The notes beneath the pieces are model-generated. The model made no database searches, was not told where the DNA came from, and saw nothing but the letters and a program-made list of their open reading frames with translations. This document shows, piece after piece, positions 30,257 to 41,193 of a stretch of 64,000 nt of DNA (position 1 is the first letter of the stretch; the number at the start of each line of letters is the position of its first letter). The DNA is from Gemmataceae bacterium. GTDB lineage: Bacteria > Planctomycetota > Planctomycetia > Gemmatales > Gemmataceae. The stretch covers positions 1 through 64,000 of the forward strand of contig JANWVV010000006.1 of the NCBI GenBank assembly GCA_025055795.1. Reading direction: 5' to 3'. Position numbers and translations under genes: made by a program.

Positions 30257-32875
30257 TCAGTCCAAATAGATGAATTCATTGGTATTGAAGCATAACAAGC
30301 AATAGCGGCTTAAAGCCGTGAGGTCATCCAATTGGTGTTCCTGACGCAGGCGTTGGAGGAAGCGGAGGTCGGCCTGCACTTCCGCGTCCGTCGGCCACCG
30401 GCCGGTGGTCAGACGGATGGCACGGCGGATCTGCGCTACCGGGTCGTTGGGGGATTCCCGCTGCAAGCGTTGGGCGAATGCCACAGCTTGTTCATGGGTG
30501 AAGCTACCATTGAGTAGCCCTAAAGCTTGTGTGGGTACAGTTGTGACATAACGGACCGGACAACTGCTGTCCGGATCTGGCTGATCGAAACCAACCAATA
30601 TGGGAACGCGTAAGGACCGCTTAACGTGAACATAGACGCTTCGGCGGCACGCCTGCTCCGGAGGTGAGGTCGGCCAGCCCTGTCCAGGAACAGATTGACC
30701 CGCTAGCACCTCTGGGGGCAGAGGCGGATAAACGCTCGGGCCATACAACTGCCGATTCAGTTGACCGCTGACCGCTAGCATCGAGTCGCGTATCTCCTCG
30801 CCCGTCAGGCGTCGCATATTAAACCGCCACAGCAGCACATTGGCGGGGTCCTGACGCAAATTATCCGGATCACTACGGGACGACAACTGGTATACTTGTG
30901 ACATCATGATGAGCTTATGCAAGCGTTTGATGGTCCAGGGGGATCCCGGGACAGCCCAGGGATGGCCGGCGTCGACCGGCGTGGGCTGGACAAACTCAGC
31001 GGCCAGCCAGTCCAACAGGTCCGGGTGAGAAGGCGGTTCCCCGAGCTTGCCGAAATCATTAGCCGTGGGTACCAGACCGCGACCAAAATGGTATTGCCAA
31101 ACGCGATTAACCAGAACGCGGGCAGTCAAGGGATTTTCTGAGGATGCGATCCAGCGGGCCAGCACGGTGCGTCGCCCACTGGTTTTAGCACCAGGTGCTG
31201 GCGGCGGTATGACCGGATCTGCTAGCCCGAACAATTGCGGAAAGCCCGGAGCTACTTCCTTCCCTTTGGCCTGGGGCGAACCACGAATCAGGATGTGTGT
31301 AGGTGGCGGGGGGAACCAGCAGTTATTGACAGACAACGCCAATTCCTGACCGCTAGGGGAGCGACGGCGTTCAAGCTCGTTCCGCTCCTTACGCAAGGCC
31401 TCATACACCTTTTTCTGTTCACCGCCAAGTAGGGGAATGATCTTGGCTACCACTTTGGGCCGCTCCGGTCCTTCTGCCGCCCGCTGGTCTTCAGCGGGAA
31501 GCTGACGGATGGCCGCATCTTCGATAGCGGTCATTTGCCGCTGGATCTCCGCCAGGCGAGCTTGCCGTTTTTGCCACTCCTGTTCATATCGAGCCCGTAG
31601 CTCCGGCGGTGAAATGTCGGTCAGGTTGTTCGGAGAACGCACGTCCCGCGTCTCGGAAAACGGACGGATCTCCCGGAAAAATGCCAGCAGGCGATAATAG
31701 TCCGCCTGGGGAATCGGATCTGCTTTATGCTCGTGGCACCGAGCACAGTTGATGGTCATTCCCAAAAAGGCCTGACCAACCGTGGTGACGATGTCATCGT
31801 AATGGTCATAGAGGGCCTGTTGGGGGTCAGCTGGTTCGTCGTCCCACAGTCCCAACCGATAAAAGCCGGTGGCTACAATGGCTTCGGGGTGATAACCGGG
31901 TATTTCATCTCCGGCAAGTTGCTCGATGATGAAACGGTCGTAGGGTTTATCGTCGTTGAAAGATCGAATGACATAATCCCGGTATTTCCAAGCGAACGGC
32001 TTGGGGCCATCCCGCTCAAAGCCATTGGTTTCCGCGTAACGGACTACGTCCAGCCAGTGGCGTCCCCATTTTTCCCCGTAATGCGGACTGGCCAGCAGCT
32101 GGTCCACCAGCTTTTCCCAGGCGTCCGGTGAGTTGTCGTTGACGAAAGCATCGATCTGTTCCGGAGTGGGGGGCAGGCCCAGCAGATCATAGTAAGCCCG
32201 GCGTACTAAGACGATTTTGTCAGCTGGTGCCACCGGCTTGAGGCCGCGTTCTTCCAGACGTGCCAGAATGAAAGCATCGATTGGTGTTCGGACCCACGCC
32301 GGATTGCGGACCTGTGGTATAGGGGGACGACGCACCGGCTGATAAGCCCAGTACCTTTTCGCCTCCTCCACTGGTGTCGTTTTGCCTGCAGTGGTCGGGC
32401 GAGCTGATTCCGCCGGCATTGGCAGTCCGATAGCGACCCACTTCTCCAACACGGCCATGGCCTCGGCTGGCAATTTCCCTTTTGGCGGCATGCGGAGGTG
32501 TTCGTCCTGGTAGCGGATCGCCCGTAGCAACAAACTGTTAGCCGGCTGCTGCAAATCGACGGCTGGTCCGTTATCTCCCCCCTCCAGGATGGCGGCACGA
32601 CTGCGCAAGTCCAGACCACCACGGAGCTTCGCCGGATCTTCGCCATGACACTTCAAACAATGCTGACGCAGCACAGGCTGCACCTGTTTCTCGTAGAAAG
32701 CCAACTGCTCGACGGAAAATGACGGTGTCTGCTCCTTGGTCTGCCCATAGGCACCGGCACTCCACTTTCCCGCCAGCATCGCGCTTGCCGCGCTCAGTAG
32801 GACGAGAACCGCGACCCGCGACAAGGCGATGACCCAAACTCGGGCCGGTTCGTGCAGGGCTGGTACCATAGACAT
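30257..32875 (-). CDS. PSD1 and planctomycete cytochrome C domain protein (PSCyt1-DUF1549-DUF1553)
   Basis: 872 aa; CLKCHGEDPAKLRGGLDLRS, NCARCHEHKADPIPQADYYRL, ARVLVNRVWQYHFGRGLVPTANDFGKLGEPPSHPDLLDWLA. Confidence 0.95.
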   Translation of the reverse strand: MSMVPALHEPARVWVIALSRVAVLVLLSAASAMLAGKWSAGAYGQTKEQTPSFSVEQLAFYEKQVQPVLRQHCLKCHGEDPAKLRGGLDLRSRAAILEGGDNGPAVDLQQPANSLLLRAIRYQDEHLRMPPKGKLPAEAMAVLEKWVAIGLPMPAESARPTTAGKTTPVEEAKRYWAYQPVRRPPIPQVRNPAWVRTPIDAFILARLEERGLKPVAPADKIVLVRRAYYDLLGLPPTPEQIDAFVNDNSPDAWEKLVDQLLASPHYGEKWGRHWLDVVRYAETNGFERDGPKPFAWKYRDYVIRSFNDDKPYDRFIIEQLAGDEIPGYHPEAIVATGFYRLGLWDDEPADPQQALYDHYDDIVTTVGQAFLGMTINCARCHEHKADPIPQADYYRLLAFFREIRPFSETRDVRSPNNLTDISPPELRARYEQEWQKRQARLAEIQRQMTAIEDAAIRQLPAEDQRAAEGPERPKVVAKIIPLLGGEQKKVYEALRKERNELERRRSPSGQELALSVNNCWFPPPPTHILIRGSPQAKGKEVAPGFPQLFGLADPVIPPPAPGAKTSGRRTVLARWIASSENPLTARVLVNRVWQYHFGRGLVPTANDFGKLGEPPSHPDLLDWLAAEFVQPTPVDAGHPWAVPGSPWTIKRLHKLIMMSQVYQLSSRSDPDNLRQDPANVLLWRFNMRRLTGEEIRDSMLAVSGQLNRQLYGPSVYPPLPPEVLAGQSVPGQGWPTSPPEQACRRSVYVHVKRSLRVPILVGFDQPDPDSSCPVRYVTTVPTQALGLLNGSFTHEQAVAFAQRLQRESPNDPVAQIRRAIRLTTGRWPTDAEVQADLRFLQRLRQEHQLDDLTALSRYCLLCFNTNEFIYLD

Positions 32876-33041
32876 CCCCTCCCGTGGTAAGGGAAAGCAG
32901 TCGAGGTAGGAACCGCGGTTGTCGCTGGGTATGCGATGGCAATCGCAATCGTATTAGAATCCGCAGTTTTGAGGACTAAGGCAGATCAATCGTTCCCAGC
33001 GTCAAATGCTCCACGGTTACAGGCGGGGTTTTATGTTTATC

Positions 33042-36000
33042 CTAAGGGGTCTCGACAGTGACCGCTACGATAAGTGGTGCAGTCCGGTCGGGGCCCTTAA
33101 TAAACTCAATCGCTTGCAGTTCCGCCTCAGGACGTTTAACAGGTATGCTCAGATAGCGTACTTGCTGACTCCGTAAGGCGAAGGCAAACTTGGAACCCGG
33201 AACGTCAAAGCGTCCGATATAGTCGGCAAAATGGACGCCGTTGCGGAGTTCGTGATCCTCCGTACTTCCGTCGGCATAATGCAGCCGCACAATCATGCTG
33301 ACAGTGCCATTAGCCAATGGACGTTGGGCAGCCCAGCCGCCGATACCGCTCAGAAGATGGATCGCCTTGGCCTTACCCGCATACGGCAGTGACACGCGGC
33401 GGGGCATCTGGGGTGGAATAACCCCCTGCGGACCGTAGAGCATAACCACATTTTTGACCGTGTCCTTTTGCGGATCTACCAGCACAAAGGGTACCCCTTC
33501 GAACACCTTCGGTTTCCAATCGGGAAAGATCAGACGTTCGGCCGTACCGCCACGGTCGAAAAACATATCCTTGGTGCTGATGACGGTGGCTACCCGATCC
33601 AGAGGCAACGGTACATATTTGCCTTTGTGCGTCAGGAACTCCAGAAGATCGATCAATTCTTCAATGGACATGACCTTTTCGAAACCCTCAGGCATGAGGG
33701 ATTTATCGGTTTCAACCAGGCTGGCGATCTCCTCTTTGGCCAATACGTGCCGACGTGCTTCCCCGTCTATCAGCTCGAGGGTGGTCGCTGTTTGGGCGCC
33801 AATAATTCCAAGGAGGGTGCGTTCATCGGTCGTCATGACTCGATAGGCCTTGAAGTTCCCCTCTACGCTGCGGGAAGGATCTAGGACATGGATAAGAATT
33901 TCTTCTTTCGGGTGAACGGCAAAGCCGGTCAAATCGGGGCCAATGGCAGTTCCTTCCCCAGAATGTTGATGACATTTAGCACAATGCTGAGTAAAGACTT
34001 TTTTGCCACGCTGGACATCGCCATTTCTGGTTAGAACGACTGGCTTGAGTTCCTCAATCACTTTCTGGCGATCGGGATTGGGCAACCCGCCTCCCAAATC
34101 AAGCAACTTGCGGGCGCGTGTAGCAATCGTTTTATCGGGGTGCGACGCCAGGGCAATACGCTGGTCGAGGGCAAGCCAGTCGAAGCGTGCCTCCCCCTTG
34201 TCGACAGCATCCAACCAGGCACGAATGGCTTCGGGGCGTTCCAGAATCAGGGCTAAGGCACGTCCGCGACTTGCCGGCGGCAGCTGCTTAAGCGAGTTAG
34301 CCAAAGCAAGCCCCCAACTGGGAGCGCGTGACCCGCGCAGGGCCTCCAGCACGGCATCGGCTAGGGCCGGACTGGTTTGTGGATTGATAATAGCCAGGAC
34401 GGCACGCACGGTAGCATCGTCCTGCGGCAGAAGTTCAACAAGCAGGCGGGCGGCCGCTGCTCGTGCCGACTCGGGTTGTTGTGTATCGGCCAGATCCTGG
34501 CGAGCTTTTTCAAGCAATTCACGCCACTGACCATCCAGACCACGTACTCCCCACGCGGTTGCCAGCTTGATGAGCTGGGCCCGGCTGTCAGCCGACAAAC
34601 GTCCTAGGAGGGGCGGAAGCAACGGGGCAATCGCATCACCCGCTGTCAGTGCTTTATCCTTGGGCCAGCCGGTAGCTAGTCCCGAAAGCAAACGCTCGAC
34701 CAAAACTGGGGCAGCCGTAGCCGCTGCCTTGATCACTGCGGCCAGGTCAGCGCCATCAGCCCGGGCTGCATAATGCCGGGCGACCCGTTCGACGATCGCT
34801 TGGCACTCCGGAGTTGCTGGCAGATCAGCAAGATGCGCCAGGAAGTAACGATCGTGGCTTGCGCCGGCAATCGTCAGGGCGGTAAGGAGATCGGTATCCT
34901 GGAACGGCCAGGTTTTCCAGGCCAGGGTCAGCAGTCGTGCAGCATCGGCGTGCGGGGCAAACTCGCTGAGAGTCAGCACTGCCTGCAATTGGACGAAAGG
35001 CCAGGCTTCCTCGGACCAGGCCCGTTGGATTTGGGGGAGCAAAGCCGGGTCACGCGGCAGAACCTGCCAAGCCGCGGCACGGACTTCGGGCTGAGGATGT
35101 CGCAAGGCATCCAGGACCGCTGCCGTGGTTGCCATATCCTTGCCATCAAGCCGCCCTAACCCGTGCAGTGTCCACAACGCATGCAAGGGTGCAAAGCCGC
35201 GTTGGTTCAGACAACCCCGTAAGGCAGCGACAACGTCATCGCGACCACGCTCGACCAATAGACGCTGGGCATGCAATCGCCAGGTGAGGTTCGGATGCTC
35301 CAGGGCTGCCACCCAGGCGGCAGGATCATCACGGGTCAGATCGGGTTTGTGCTGCTGAGCTGCTGCCGTGTAGACAACTCGATAGATGCGACCGTGCTTT
35401 TTGTCTCGTAACTCTGTTTCATAGGCGTTGCCGCGTCCTGTGCGATACCCCGCCGGGGTAGGATTGTGCTGCACGATAAAGTTGTACCAGTCAATGATCC
35501 AGACATGTCCGTCCGGTCCCACTTGCGCATCGATGGGGGCACACCATTCATCGTCACTCGCCAGCAGGTTCCAGCCATAGCGAGCACGCACGGTCGAACC
35601 GTGGTCCTGTAGCACGAAAGTAGCTGTCAGGTGCCCTGTCGGATCAGATACGAAGGCAGCCCGGTTCCAATACTCTGGCGGATAGGTACGGGCCGTGTAG
35701 ATCGCCAGATGCGAGGCCGCCGTAAACCCGCCATGCCAATCGACCTGCCGGACCTTGTTCGTGATCGGTTCAAAGTGGTAATCCGGTGCGATATTGGCTA
35801 GCACTGTCGGAGACAAGCCACGCACCTTCTCATAGTACCGGTTGGCGATAGGCATGTGCACCAAAGGACAACCATTGGCTGTGCTGCCAAACAAGCGTCC
35901 CCACTCGTCAAAGTTCAATCCCCAGGTATTGTTGCTAGTACTACGGAGAAACTCGAGAGCAGTGACCGTGAGCCGCTCATCCTGTCCCGTCCCGCTTACT

Positions 36001-37427
36001 TCAATCCGGAAACGATAGAACCCCTGACGGAACCGATGGCGTTGACCGGCCACAGTGCCATTGAACCCCGCATATCCCACCGCTCCATAGATCCAGTTAT
36101 CAAAACCATAGCGCAAGTTACTCGGTCCCGCGTGGGTATCGTCGACTCCCCAGCCACTTAGCAGAACATCGCGGCGGTCTGCTCGCCCATCTCCATCAGT
36201 ATCCTTGAGAAAAAGAGTGACCGGCGGCTGGTGCACAATCAATCCCCCGCGGTAAGGCAACAGACTGGTCGGGATGCTCAACCGCTCGGCAAAGGTAGTA
36301 ATGCGGTCGGCCAGGCCGTCGCCATCGGTGTCCTCGCACAGCACGATACGGTCACGTCCTTGTCCCGGGGGTTGCAACTCGTTGGGGTAGTCATAGGTGA
36401 GAGCCACATAGAGCCGACCCCGCTCATCCCAGGTCATGGCCAGCGGCTTCCCTCCTAGTTGTTGCTCGGTCACAAATGGCCGCACCTCAAACCCTTGGGG
36501 GGTTACCATCCGCTGGACACTGACCGCAGCCGGTAGGGGTTTTTGCATCCGGTTGAGGGGTTCCGCCTGCTTGCCCCATACCTTGGAAGGCGGATAAAAC
36601 GGCACCTTGGCCGGGACGTATTCGAACGGCTCAGCCCCCGCAGGCAGGCGGGTCATGTCGGGTTTATCGCGGTAGGCCCCGGCCAAGGTCGGATCCTGAC
36701 CGCATGCCCAACGAATACCCCGTTCCAACAAATTATGAAAACCGGGGTGGCTCCAGGTGCGCTGATCGTGCCCCCACGCCGTGTAAAACACCCGGCCTTG
36801 GCCATGTTGCCGGACCCACGTCCATGGCTCACGGGTCTCCCCATCCGTGCGTACTTCCAGCACGGTACGCCCTTCTGTGTTGTGCCGAGTGTGCACATAT
36901 GTTTCATCCCAACTACTGAAGGGTTGATACCCTTGCATGATGGGATGATCCGGCTGCACAACCATGGGGCGGAAAACACCTGTACCATGACTACGGAACT
37001 GGGCGCCCACCAACGCCACATACCGGGGCGAATTCAGGAAACAGTAACTGGCACAATGAATAGGGATGAAAGCCTTGCCCGACGCGACATATTCCAGCAA
37101 AGCTTTCTCTTGGTCCGGTGTGATTTGCGGATGGTTGGCATAGATAATCAGGCCATCGTAACGGCTGAGCTTTTCGGGCCGCAGGACGTCGAGGGTATCG
37201 GCATACTCCAGATGAATGCCACGAGCCGCCAGAACCGGGCGAATAATCTGGTAGCGGGTCCAAGGCTGATGGCCCGCTTGATCCCCTAAAAACAGCAGCC
37301 GAAGCGGAGCCGGCCCAGAAGCGGTAACCCTTTTTCCCCCCTGATTGATTTGAGCCATAAGACCTGGAGCAACAGCCAGTGCAGTTGTCAGCAATCCAAG
37401 GCTAAGGGCTGAAACGATCCTCCGCAT
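33042..37427 (-). CDS. PVC-type heme-binding CxxCH protein with N-terminal ThuA-like domain
   Basis: 1461 aa; ThuA-like start (LLFLGDQAGHQPWTRYQIIRPVLAARGI...HCASYCFLNSPRYVALVGAQF), beta-propeller dehydrogenase-like region, HEAT-like repeats, GKKVFTQHCAKCHQHSGEGTAIGPDLTG. Confidence 0.92.
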   Translation of the reverse strand: MRRIVSALSLGLLTTALAVAPGLMAQINQGGKRVTASGPAPLRLLFLGDQAGHQPWTRYQIIRPVLAARGIHLEYADTLDVLRPEKLSRYDGLIIYANHPQITPDQEKALLEYVASGKAFIPIHCASYCFLNSPRYVALVGAQFRSHGTGVFRPMVVQPDHPIMQGYQPFSSWDETYVHTRHNTEGRTVLEVRTDGETREPWTWVRQHGQGRVFYTAWGHDQRTWSHPGFHNLLERGIRWACGQDPTLAGAYRDKPDMTRLPAGAEPFEYVPAKVPFYPPSKVWGKQAEPLNRMQKPLPAAVSVQRMVTPQGFEVRPFVTEQQLGGKPLAMTWDERGRLYVALTYDYPNELQPPGQGRDRIVLCEDTDGDGLADRITTFAERLSIPTSLLPYRGGLIVHQPPVTLFLKDTDGDGRADRRDVLLSGWGVDDTHAGPSNLRYGFDNWIYGAVGYAGFNGTVAGQRHRFRQGFYRFRIEVSGTGQDERLTVTALEFLRSTSNNTWGLNFDEWGRLFGSTANGCPLVHMPIANRYYEKVRGLSPTVLANIAPDYHFEPITNKVRQVDWHGGFTAASHLAIYTARTYPPEYWNRAAFVSDPTGHLTATFVLQDHGSTVRARYGWNLLASDDEWCAPIDAQVGPDGHVWIIDWYNFIVQHNPTPAGYRTGRGNAYETELRDKKHGRIYRVVYTAAAQQHKPDLTRDDPAAWVAALEHPNLTWRLHAQRLLVERGRDDVVAALRGCLNQRGFAPLHALWTLHGLGRLDGKDMATTAAVLDALRHPQPEVRAAAWQVLPRDPALLPQIQRAWSEEAWPFVQLQAVLTLSEFAPHADAARLLTLAWKTWPFQDTDLLTALTIAGASHDRYFLAHLADLPATPECQAIVERVARHYAARADGADLAAVIKAAATAAPVLVERLLSGLATGWPKDKALTAGDAIAPLLPPLLGRLSADSRAQLIKLATAWGVRGLDGQWRELLEKARQDLADTQQPESARAAAARLLVELLPQDDATVRAVLAIINPQTSPALADAVLEALRGSRAPSWGLALANSLKQLPPASRGRALALILERPEAIRAWLDAVDKGEARFDWLALDQRIALASHPDKTIATRARKLLDLGGGLPNPDRQKVIEELKPVVLTRNGDVQRGKKVFTQHCAKCHQHSGEGTAIGPDLTGFAVHPKEEILIHVLDPSRSVEGNFKAYRVMTTDERTLLGIIGAQTATTLELIDGEARRHVLAKEEIASLVETDKSLMPEGFEKVMSIEELIDLLEFLTHKGKYVPLPLDRVATVISTKDMFFDRGGTAERLIFPDWKPKVFEGVPFVLVDPQKDTVKNVVMLYGPQGVIPPQMPRRVSLPYAGKAKAIHLLSGIGGWAAQRPLANGTVSMIVRLHYADGSTEDHELRNGVHFADYIGRFDVPGSKFAFALRSQQVRYLSIPVKRPEAELQAIEFIKGPDRTAPLIVAVTVETP

Positions 37428-37577
37428 GGCAGCGCCTCTCCTGAAATTTAGTACAGAACTGCGACGTCCTTGCTAAAATATGTGCGTCCCGAACTCCTTT
37501 TTGTTCGAACGAACGGGTCGTCTTACCTCCAAGACATTTCCCAACCATTTCGGTTAGTTTGCGTTTGCAATCCCAGC

Positions 37578-38783
37578 TCAGGTGATCCGCGGAGCCACAG
37601 CATCCGTGAGGGCCTGAATGATACCGGCAATAGCCCCCTGATATTTCGTGCCTTGGGCCCGTGCGATCTGACACTGAGCGAACGACGGCGGCAGCGTCCG
37701 CTGCTGGGTGTGCCAAATGACACGCTGAAGCAGATCAGGCTCGATATCGACCAGCGGCGTATGGATAAAAACGGCTGCGGGATTGAATACATTAATCACT
37801 GTGGCCACAGCCAGGGCCAAATAACCGGCCATCTGATCCAATTCAGCAGACAGATCAACCAGTTTATTACGGGCCAATTCGATAACTTCGTCGCCCCGGA
37901 CGAGACGCCCCAGCTTTTGTGAGGCATGCCAAGCCAGTGCCGTATCGCTGACCACTGTTTCCAGACAACCGGTATTGCCACAGCCGCAGCGTCGTCCCCC
38001 TTGCGGTACCACCGTCATGTGTCCAATTTCGCCCGCCAGACCACTATGACCGGTGAACAACCGCCCGCCCATCATCACTCCTAAGCCGACGCCCGTAGCC
38101 ACATCTAGCACGGCAAAGTCTTCTATCTGTCGAGCCAGACCGTAATGTCGTTCAGCCAGGCATAAGGCATGTGATTCCTGCAAAAGCACAGCCGGCAACT
38201 GCAAGCGGCTGCCTAGATCCACCGCCGGTGTGTGACCATTGGTCATTGGGACATTAGGTGACAGAATACCCCGACCCGTGCGACTATCCACCAAACCAGG
38301 CAGGCTTATCCCTACACCGAGAGTCTGGATACCCTCGACCATGTACTCCCGGGCTGCCGCTTCCAGGACGGTCAGAAGTTCTTCATAACTAGCTGGCGTT
38401 GTTACACGACGCACAGGGCACCGCAGCACACCATCCAGCCCGGCAGCCGCCACCCAGCAATGGTCGGCGTCGACAGCAATCCCCAGAACCTGGACCCGCG
38501 ACCGGGCCAACCGCACCTTGGCTGCCGGCCGACCACGCCCCGTCTCGGTCGCTTCTTCCTCCTCTACCAGACCAGCTCGCAACAGGGATGAAACCGCCTT
38601 TGAAACCGTCGGTGCACTCAAACCACTCACCCGCACCACTTCCGCCCGCGACAATGGACCATGCCGCTGCAATAGTTGCAAAACCAAACGCTCGTTCAGC
38701 CGACCTACCAATGACGGCCAACTTAACGTGACTGTACCCTGTCGTTGGCCGGAAACCAACCGGCTGCTTTTGGCCATTTGCAT
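37578..38783 (-). CDS. ROK family transcriptional regulator/sugar kinase-like protein
   Basis: 401 aa; N-terminal winged HTH (RHGPLSRAEVVRVSGLSAPTVSKAVSSLLRAGLVEE), ROK motifs and Zn-site CGCGNTGCLETVVS. Confidence 0.92.
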   Translation of the reverse strand: MQMAKSSRLVSGQRQGTVTLSWPSLVGRLNERLVLQLLQRHGPLSRAEVVRVSGLSAPTVSKAVSSLLRAGLVEEEEATETGRGRPAAKVRLARSRVQVLGIAVDADHCWVAAAGLDGVLRCPVRRVTTPASYEELLTVLEAAAREYMVEGIQTLGVGISLPGLVDSRTGRGILSPNVPMTNGHTPAVDLGSRLQLPAVLLQESHALCLAERHYGLARQIEDFAVLDVATGVGLGVMMGGRLFTGHSGLAGEIGHMTVVPQGGRRCGCGNTGCLETVVSDTALAWHASQKLGRLVRGDEVIELARNKLVDLSAELDQMAGYLALAVATVINVFNPAAVFIHTPLVDIEPDLLQRVIWHTQQRTLPPSFAQCQIARAQGTKYQGAIAGIIQALTDAVAPRIT

Positions 38784-39112
38784 ACCTACAATCTACAACC
38801 CCCGGATAATTTGTAAAGGACATTTACTAAAGAAATCTAAAAAATTTCCTCTTCCTTACGCAACTTCTTTAAACACCAAAACATAGATTCAGCATATCTC
38901 AGACCGTCATACTTGATCTGAACCTCAGGGGATTGACTGCGAATTGATCTAGCGGAGTCAATTTCAGTATCAGCTATTTGATCGGTATTCATTTCGATAA
39001 ACACAAACAAACGTTTTGGCGACCAAGTCATACAAAAGGGATCGAGGGCATGATTGGACTCTTATAACTATTTAACGTGAGATAAAAAGACATGGAAAGG
39101 TGTTCGTACAGC

Positions 39113-40885
39113 TTAATCCTTGCGAATCAGGCGGAGGGGTTGACGGAGCTGCTCCAGAACTGGGGGTGTCAGAGTGCTCACACCAAAGGCCAGAGCATTC
39201 CGATCCAATGCTTCATGACACAATTCCCCCAAGGAAGGATAACGCAACAGCAGTGGTTGGAGGGTTTGTAGCCCTCGGTCATAACGGTCAAATTTGGGAT
39301 TTTTGGGTGGCGAGGCAGCCAGTTCGAGGGCTTTGAGGAATTGCTCATGGGAGCGTTGGGCTGCGTCCGGGAACGGACGGAAAGCTGTGATTGCGGCTCG
39401 AGCCAACCGACTTAAGTGCGGAATGCTGCGTGCCAGGGAGAACGTCTTTTCCATCTTGGCAGACAATTTGTCCCCCTTGCTCCAAGGTGCACGCTCGGCA
39501 AACTCCCGCTCCAGAAAGTCCAAACGCTGTTCCGCCTGATCTAACCGCCTCTGATGAACATACAAACCGACGAGTTCCAAGGTAGCCGCAACCACTTCCT
39601 CAGGCTTACTGCCGCGACTTTGCAATATGGCAAGCAGTTCCCGCTCCCGTCGCGGAATCAATGGGGTGGGGTAATGGAATTCGCCATTGGGCGCTGCAAC
39701 CTGACCATTGGTCAGTGGATTTTCGTTCCCCGGCTCAGAAGATGGGCCGGTAGCTACTACTATGGCCAGAATGCTCCCAAGCACAATTCCTAATAACACA
39801 GCAAACACCGCCTTGATCCAGACAAAGCGTATACCAGCAGCAGCATTGACCTGTTGCTGATACCCCTCATTCAACCGTGGGTCTGGCGCTGCCGATATCA
39901 CCGATGGTGGTGGGACAGTCTGTACACTACTGCCTGGTCCGCTGATTGACAGATGCGGCTCGGCAGCCGGGAACGCGGACGGAACATCTGGATTGCCGGA
40001 TGGTGTCAATCGTTCCCGCAGACGGTTCAAATCACGAAGAATCTCGCGTACTGACTGATAACGCTGCTCCGGTTGCTTGGCCATCATCTTGTGAACCATG
40101 GCCACCAGCTCCGGAGGCAGATCGGGGCGCAAAGCGGACAATGGTGGAGGCTCTTCGTGCACATGCTTCAATGCCACGTCAAATGCCGTTCTGCCCTGGA
40201 AGGGCGGTTCCCCGGTCAGCAAATGATAACACGTTATCCCAAACGAGTAGATGTCACTTCGGTGATCCACAGGTTTGCCTTGCACCTGCTCCGGCGACAT
40301 GTACAACGGTGTTCCTAACGTCATGCCGCTTTGTGTTAGATGCAAAGCAGGTTGCGCGGCAGCACATAACCGGGACAATCCGAAATCGGTGACTTTCACC
40401 TCTACCTTACGCGTCAGTAAAATATTTTCTGGTTTGATGTCCCGATGAATGATGCCCTCTTCATGGGCTTTTTGCAAAGCCAGGGCCACCTGACGCATAA
40501 TGCTCAGACAGATCGCCAGGTCCGGCGGTCCCCTCCGCTCGAGATAGTGTCGCAGGTTGCGGCCTTCGACATATTCCAGAACCATAAAGCGGAGGCCATC
40601 CACTTCTCCCACTTGGTAGATTTGCACGATGTTCGGATGTTTTAGCCGGGCAACCGTTTCGGCCTCCCTTTGGAAACGCTTCAAGGCTGTATCCGCGTCG
40701 GCCACATCGAAACGGATGAGCTTGAGCGCGACCTCCCGTTTCAAGGAGAGCTGCTCGGCCAGGTACACTTGGCCCATGCCGCCACTCCCCAGTCGGCGGA
40801 GTAACCGATAATCACCCAGGATACGCCCCGACAGGTCCGGCACCGCTGCTGCCCTCGATCGATCTGAAGAGGGGGTATCCGGCAT
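39113..40885 (-). CDS. Membrane-anchored Ser/Thr protein kinase (Hanks type)
   Basis: 590 aa; YRLLRRLGSGGMGQVYLAE, IIHRDIKPENILL, VTDFGLSRL, APE-like MSPEQ, one TM segment (AVFAVLLGIVLGSILAIVVA), extracytoplasmic C-terminal domain. Confidence 0.95.
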   Translation of the reverse strand: MPDTPSSDRSRAAAVPDLSGRILGDYRLLRRLGSGGMGQVYLAEQLSLKREVALKLIRFDVADADTALKRFQREAETVARLKHPNIVQIYQVGEVDGLRFMVLEYVEGRNLRHYLERRGPPDLAICLSIMRQVALALQKAHEEGIIHRDIKPENILLTRKVEVKVTDFGLSRLCAAAQPALHLTQSGMTLGTPLYMSPEQVQGKPVDHRSDIYSFGITCYHLLTGEPPFQGRTAFDVALKHVHEEPPPLSALRPDLPPELVAMVHKMMAKQPEQRYQSVREILRDLNRLRERLTPSGNPDVPSAFPAAEPHLSISGPGSSVQTVPPPSVISAAPDPRLNEGYQQQVNAAAGIRFVWIKAVFAVLLGIVLGSILAIVVATGPSSEPGNENPLTNGQVAAPNGEFHYPTPLIPRRERELLAILQSRGSKPEEVVAATLELVGLYVHQRRLDQAEQRLDFLEREFAERAPWSKGDKLSAKMEKTFSLARSIPHLSRLARAAITAFRPFPDAAQRSHEQFLKALELAASPPKNPKFDRYDRGLQTLQPLLLRYPSLGELCHEALDRNALAFGVSTLTPPVLEQLRQPLRLIRKD

Positions 40886-41193
40886 GACGCTGCTAACCCT
40901 CCCTAAGGTGTGTATGCCTTTACCCTTAACTTAATAAGTTAACATGCTCCACCCAACCCCGCTGCGTCTACTTCATCCCATGAATCATGATTCATCGCCA
41001 ATCCGTATAATTATGAACGTTCTCCATAACTTGAGTTGGCATCGACAACATGATACTAGTAATCGAACAAAGCTTCCCAATCGCATCTTACCCGCGTTAA
41101 ATTTCCCGAGCTCGGTGCGATGTTAAAGGCTTGAAACATACAGAAAACTTGTAGGATAAAGGTGCCTGCTAACAACAATATTGAGCAACCGAT

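Noticed and set aside
36543-37289. 248 aa plus-strand ORF antisense to the ThuA-CxxCH gene
   Set aside because: Shadow ORF with no recognisable motif.
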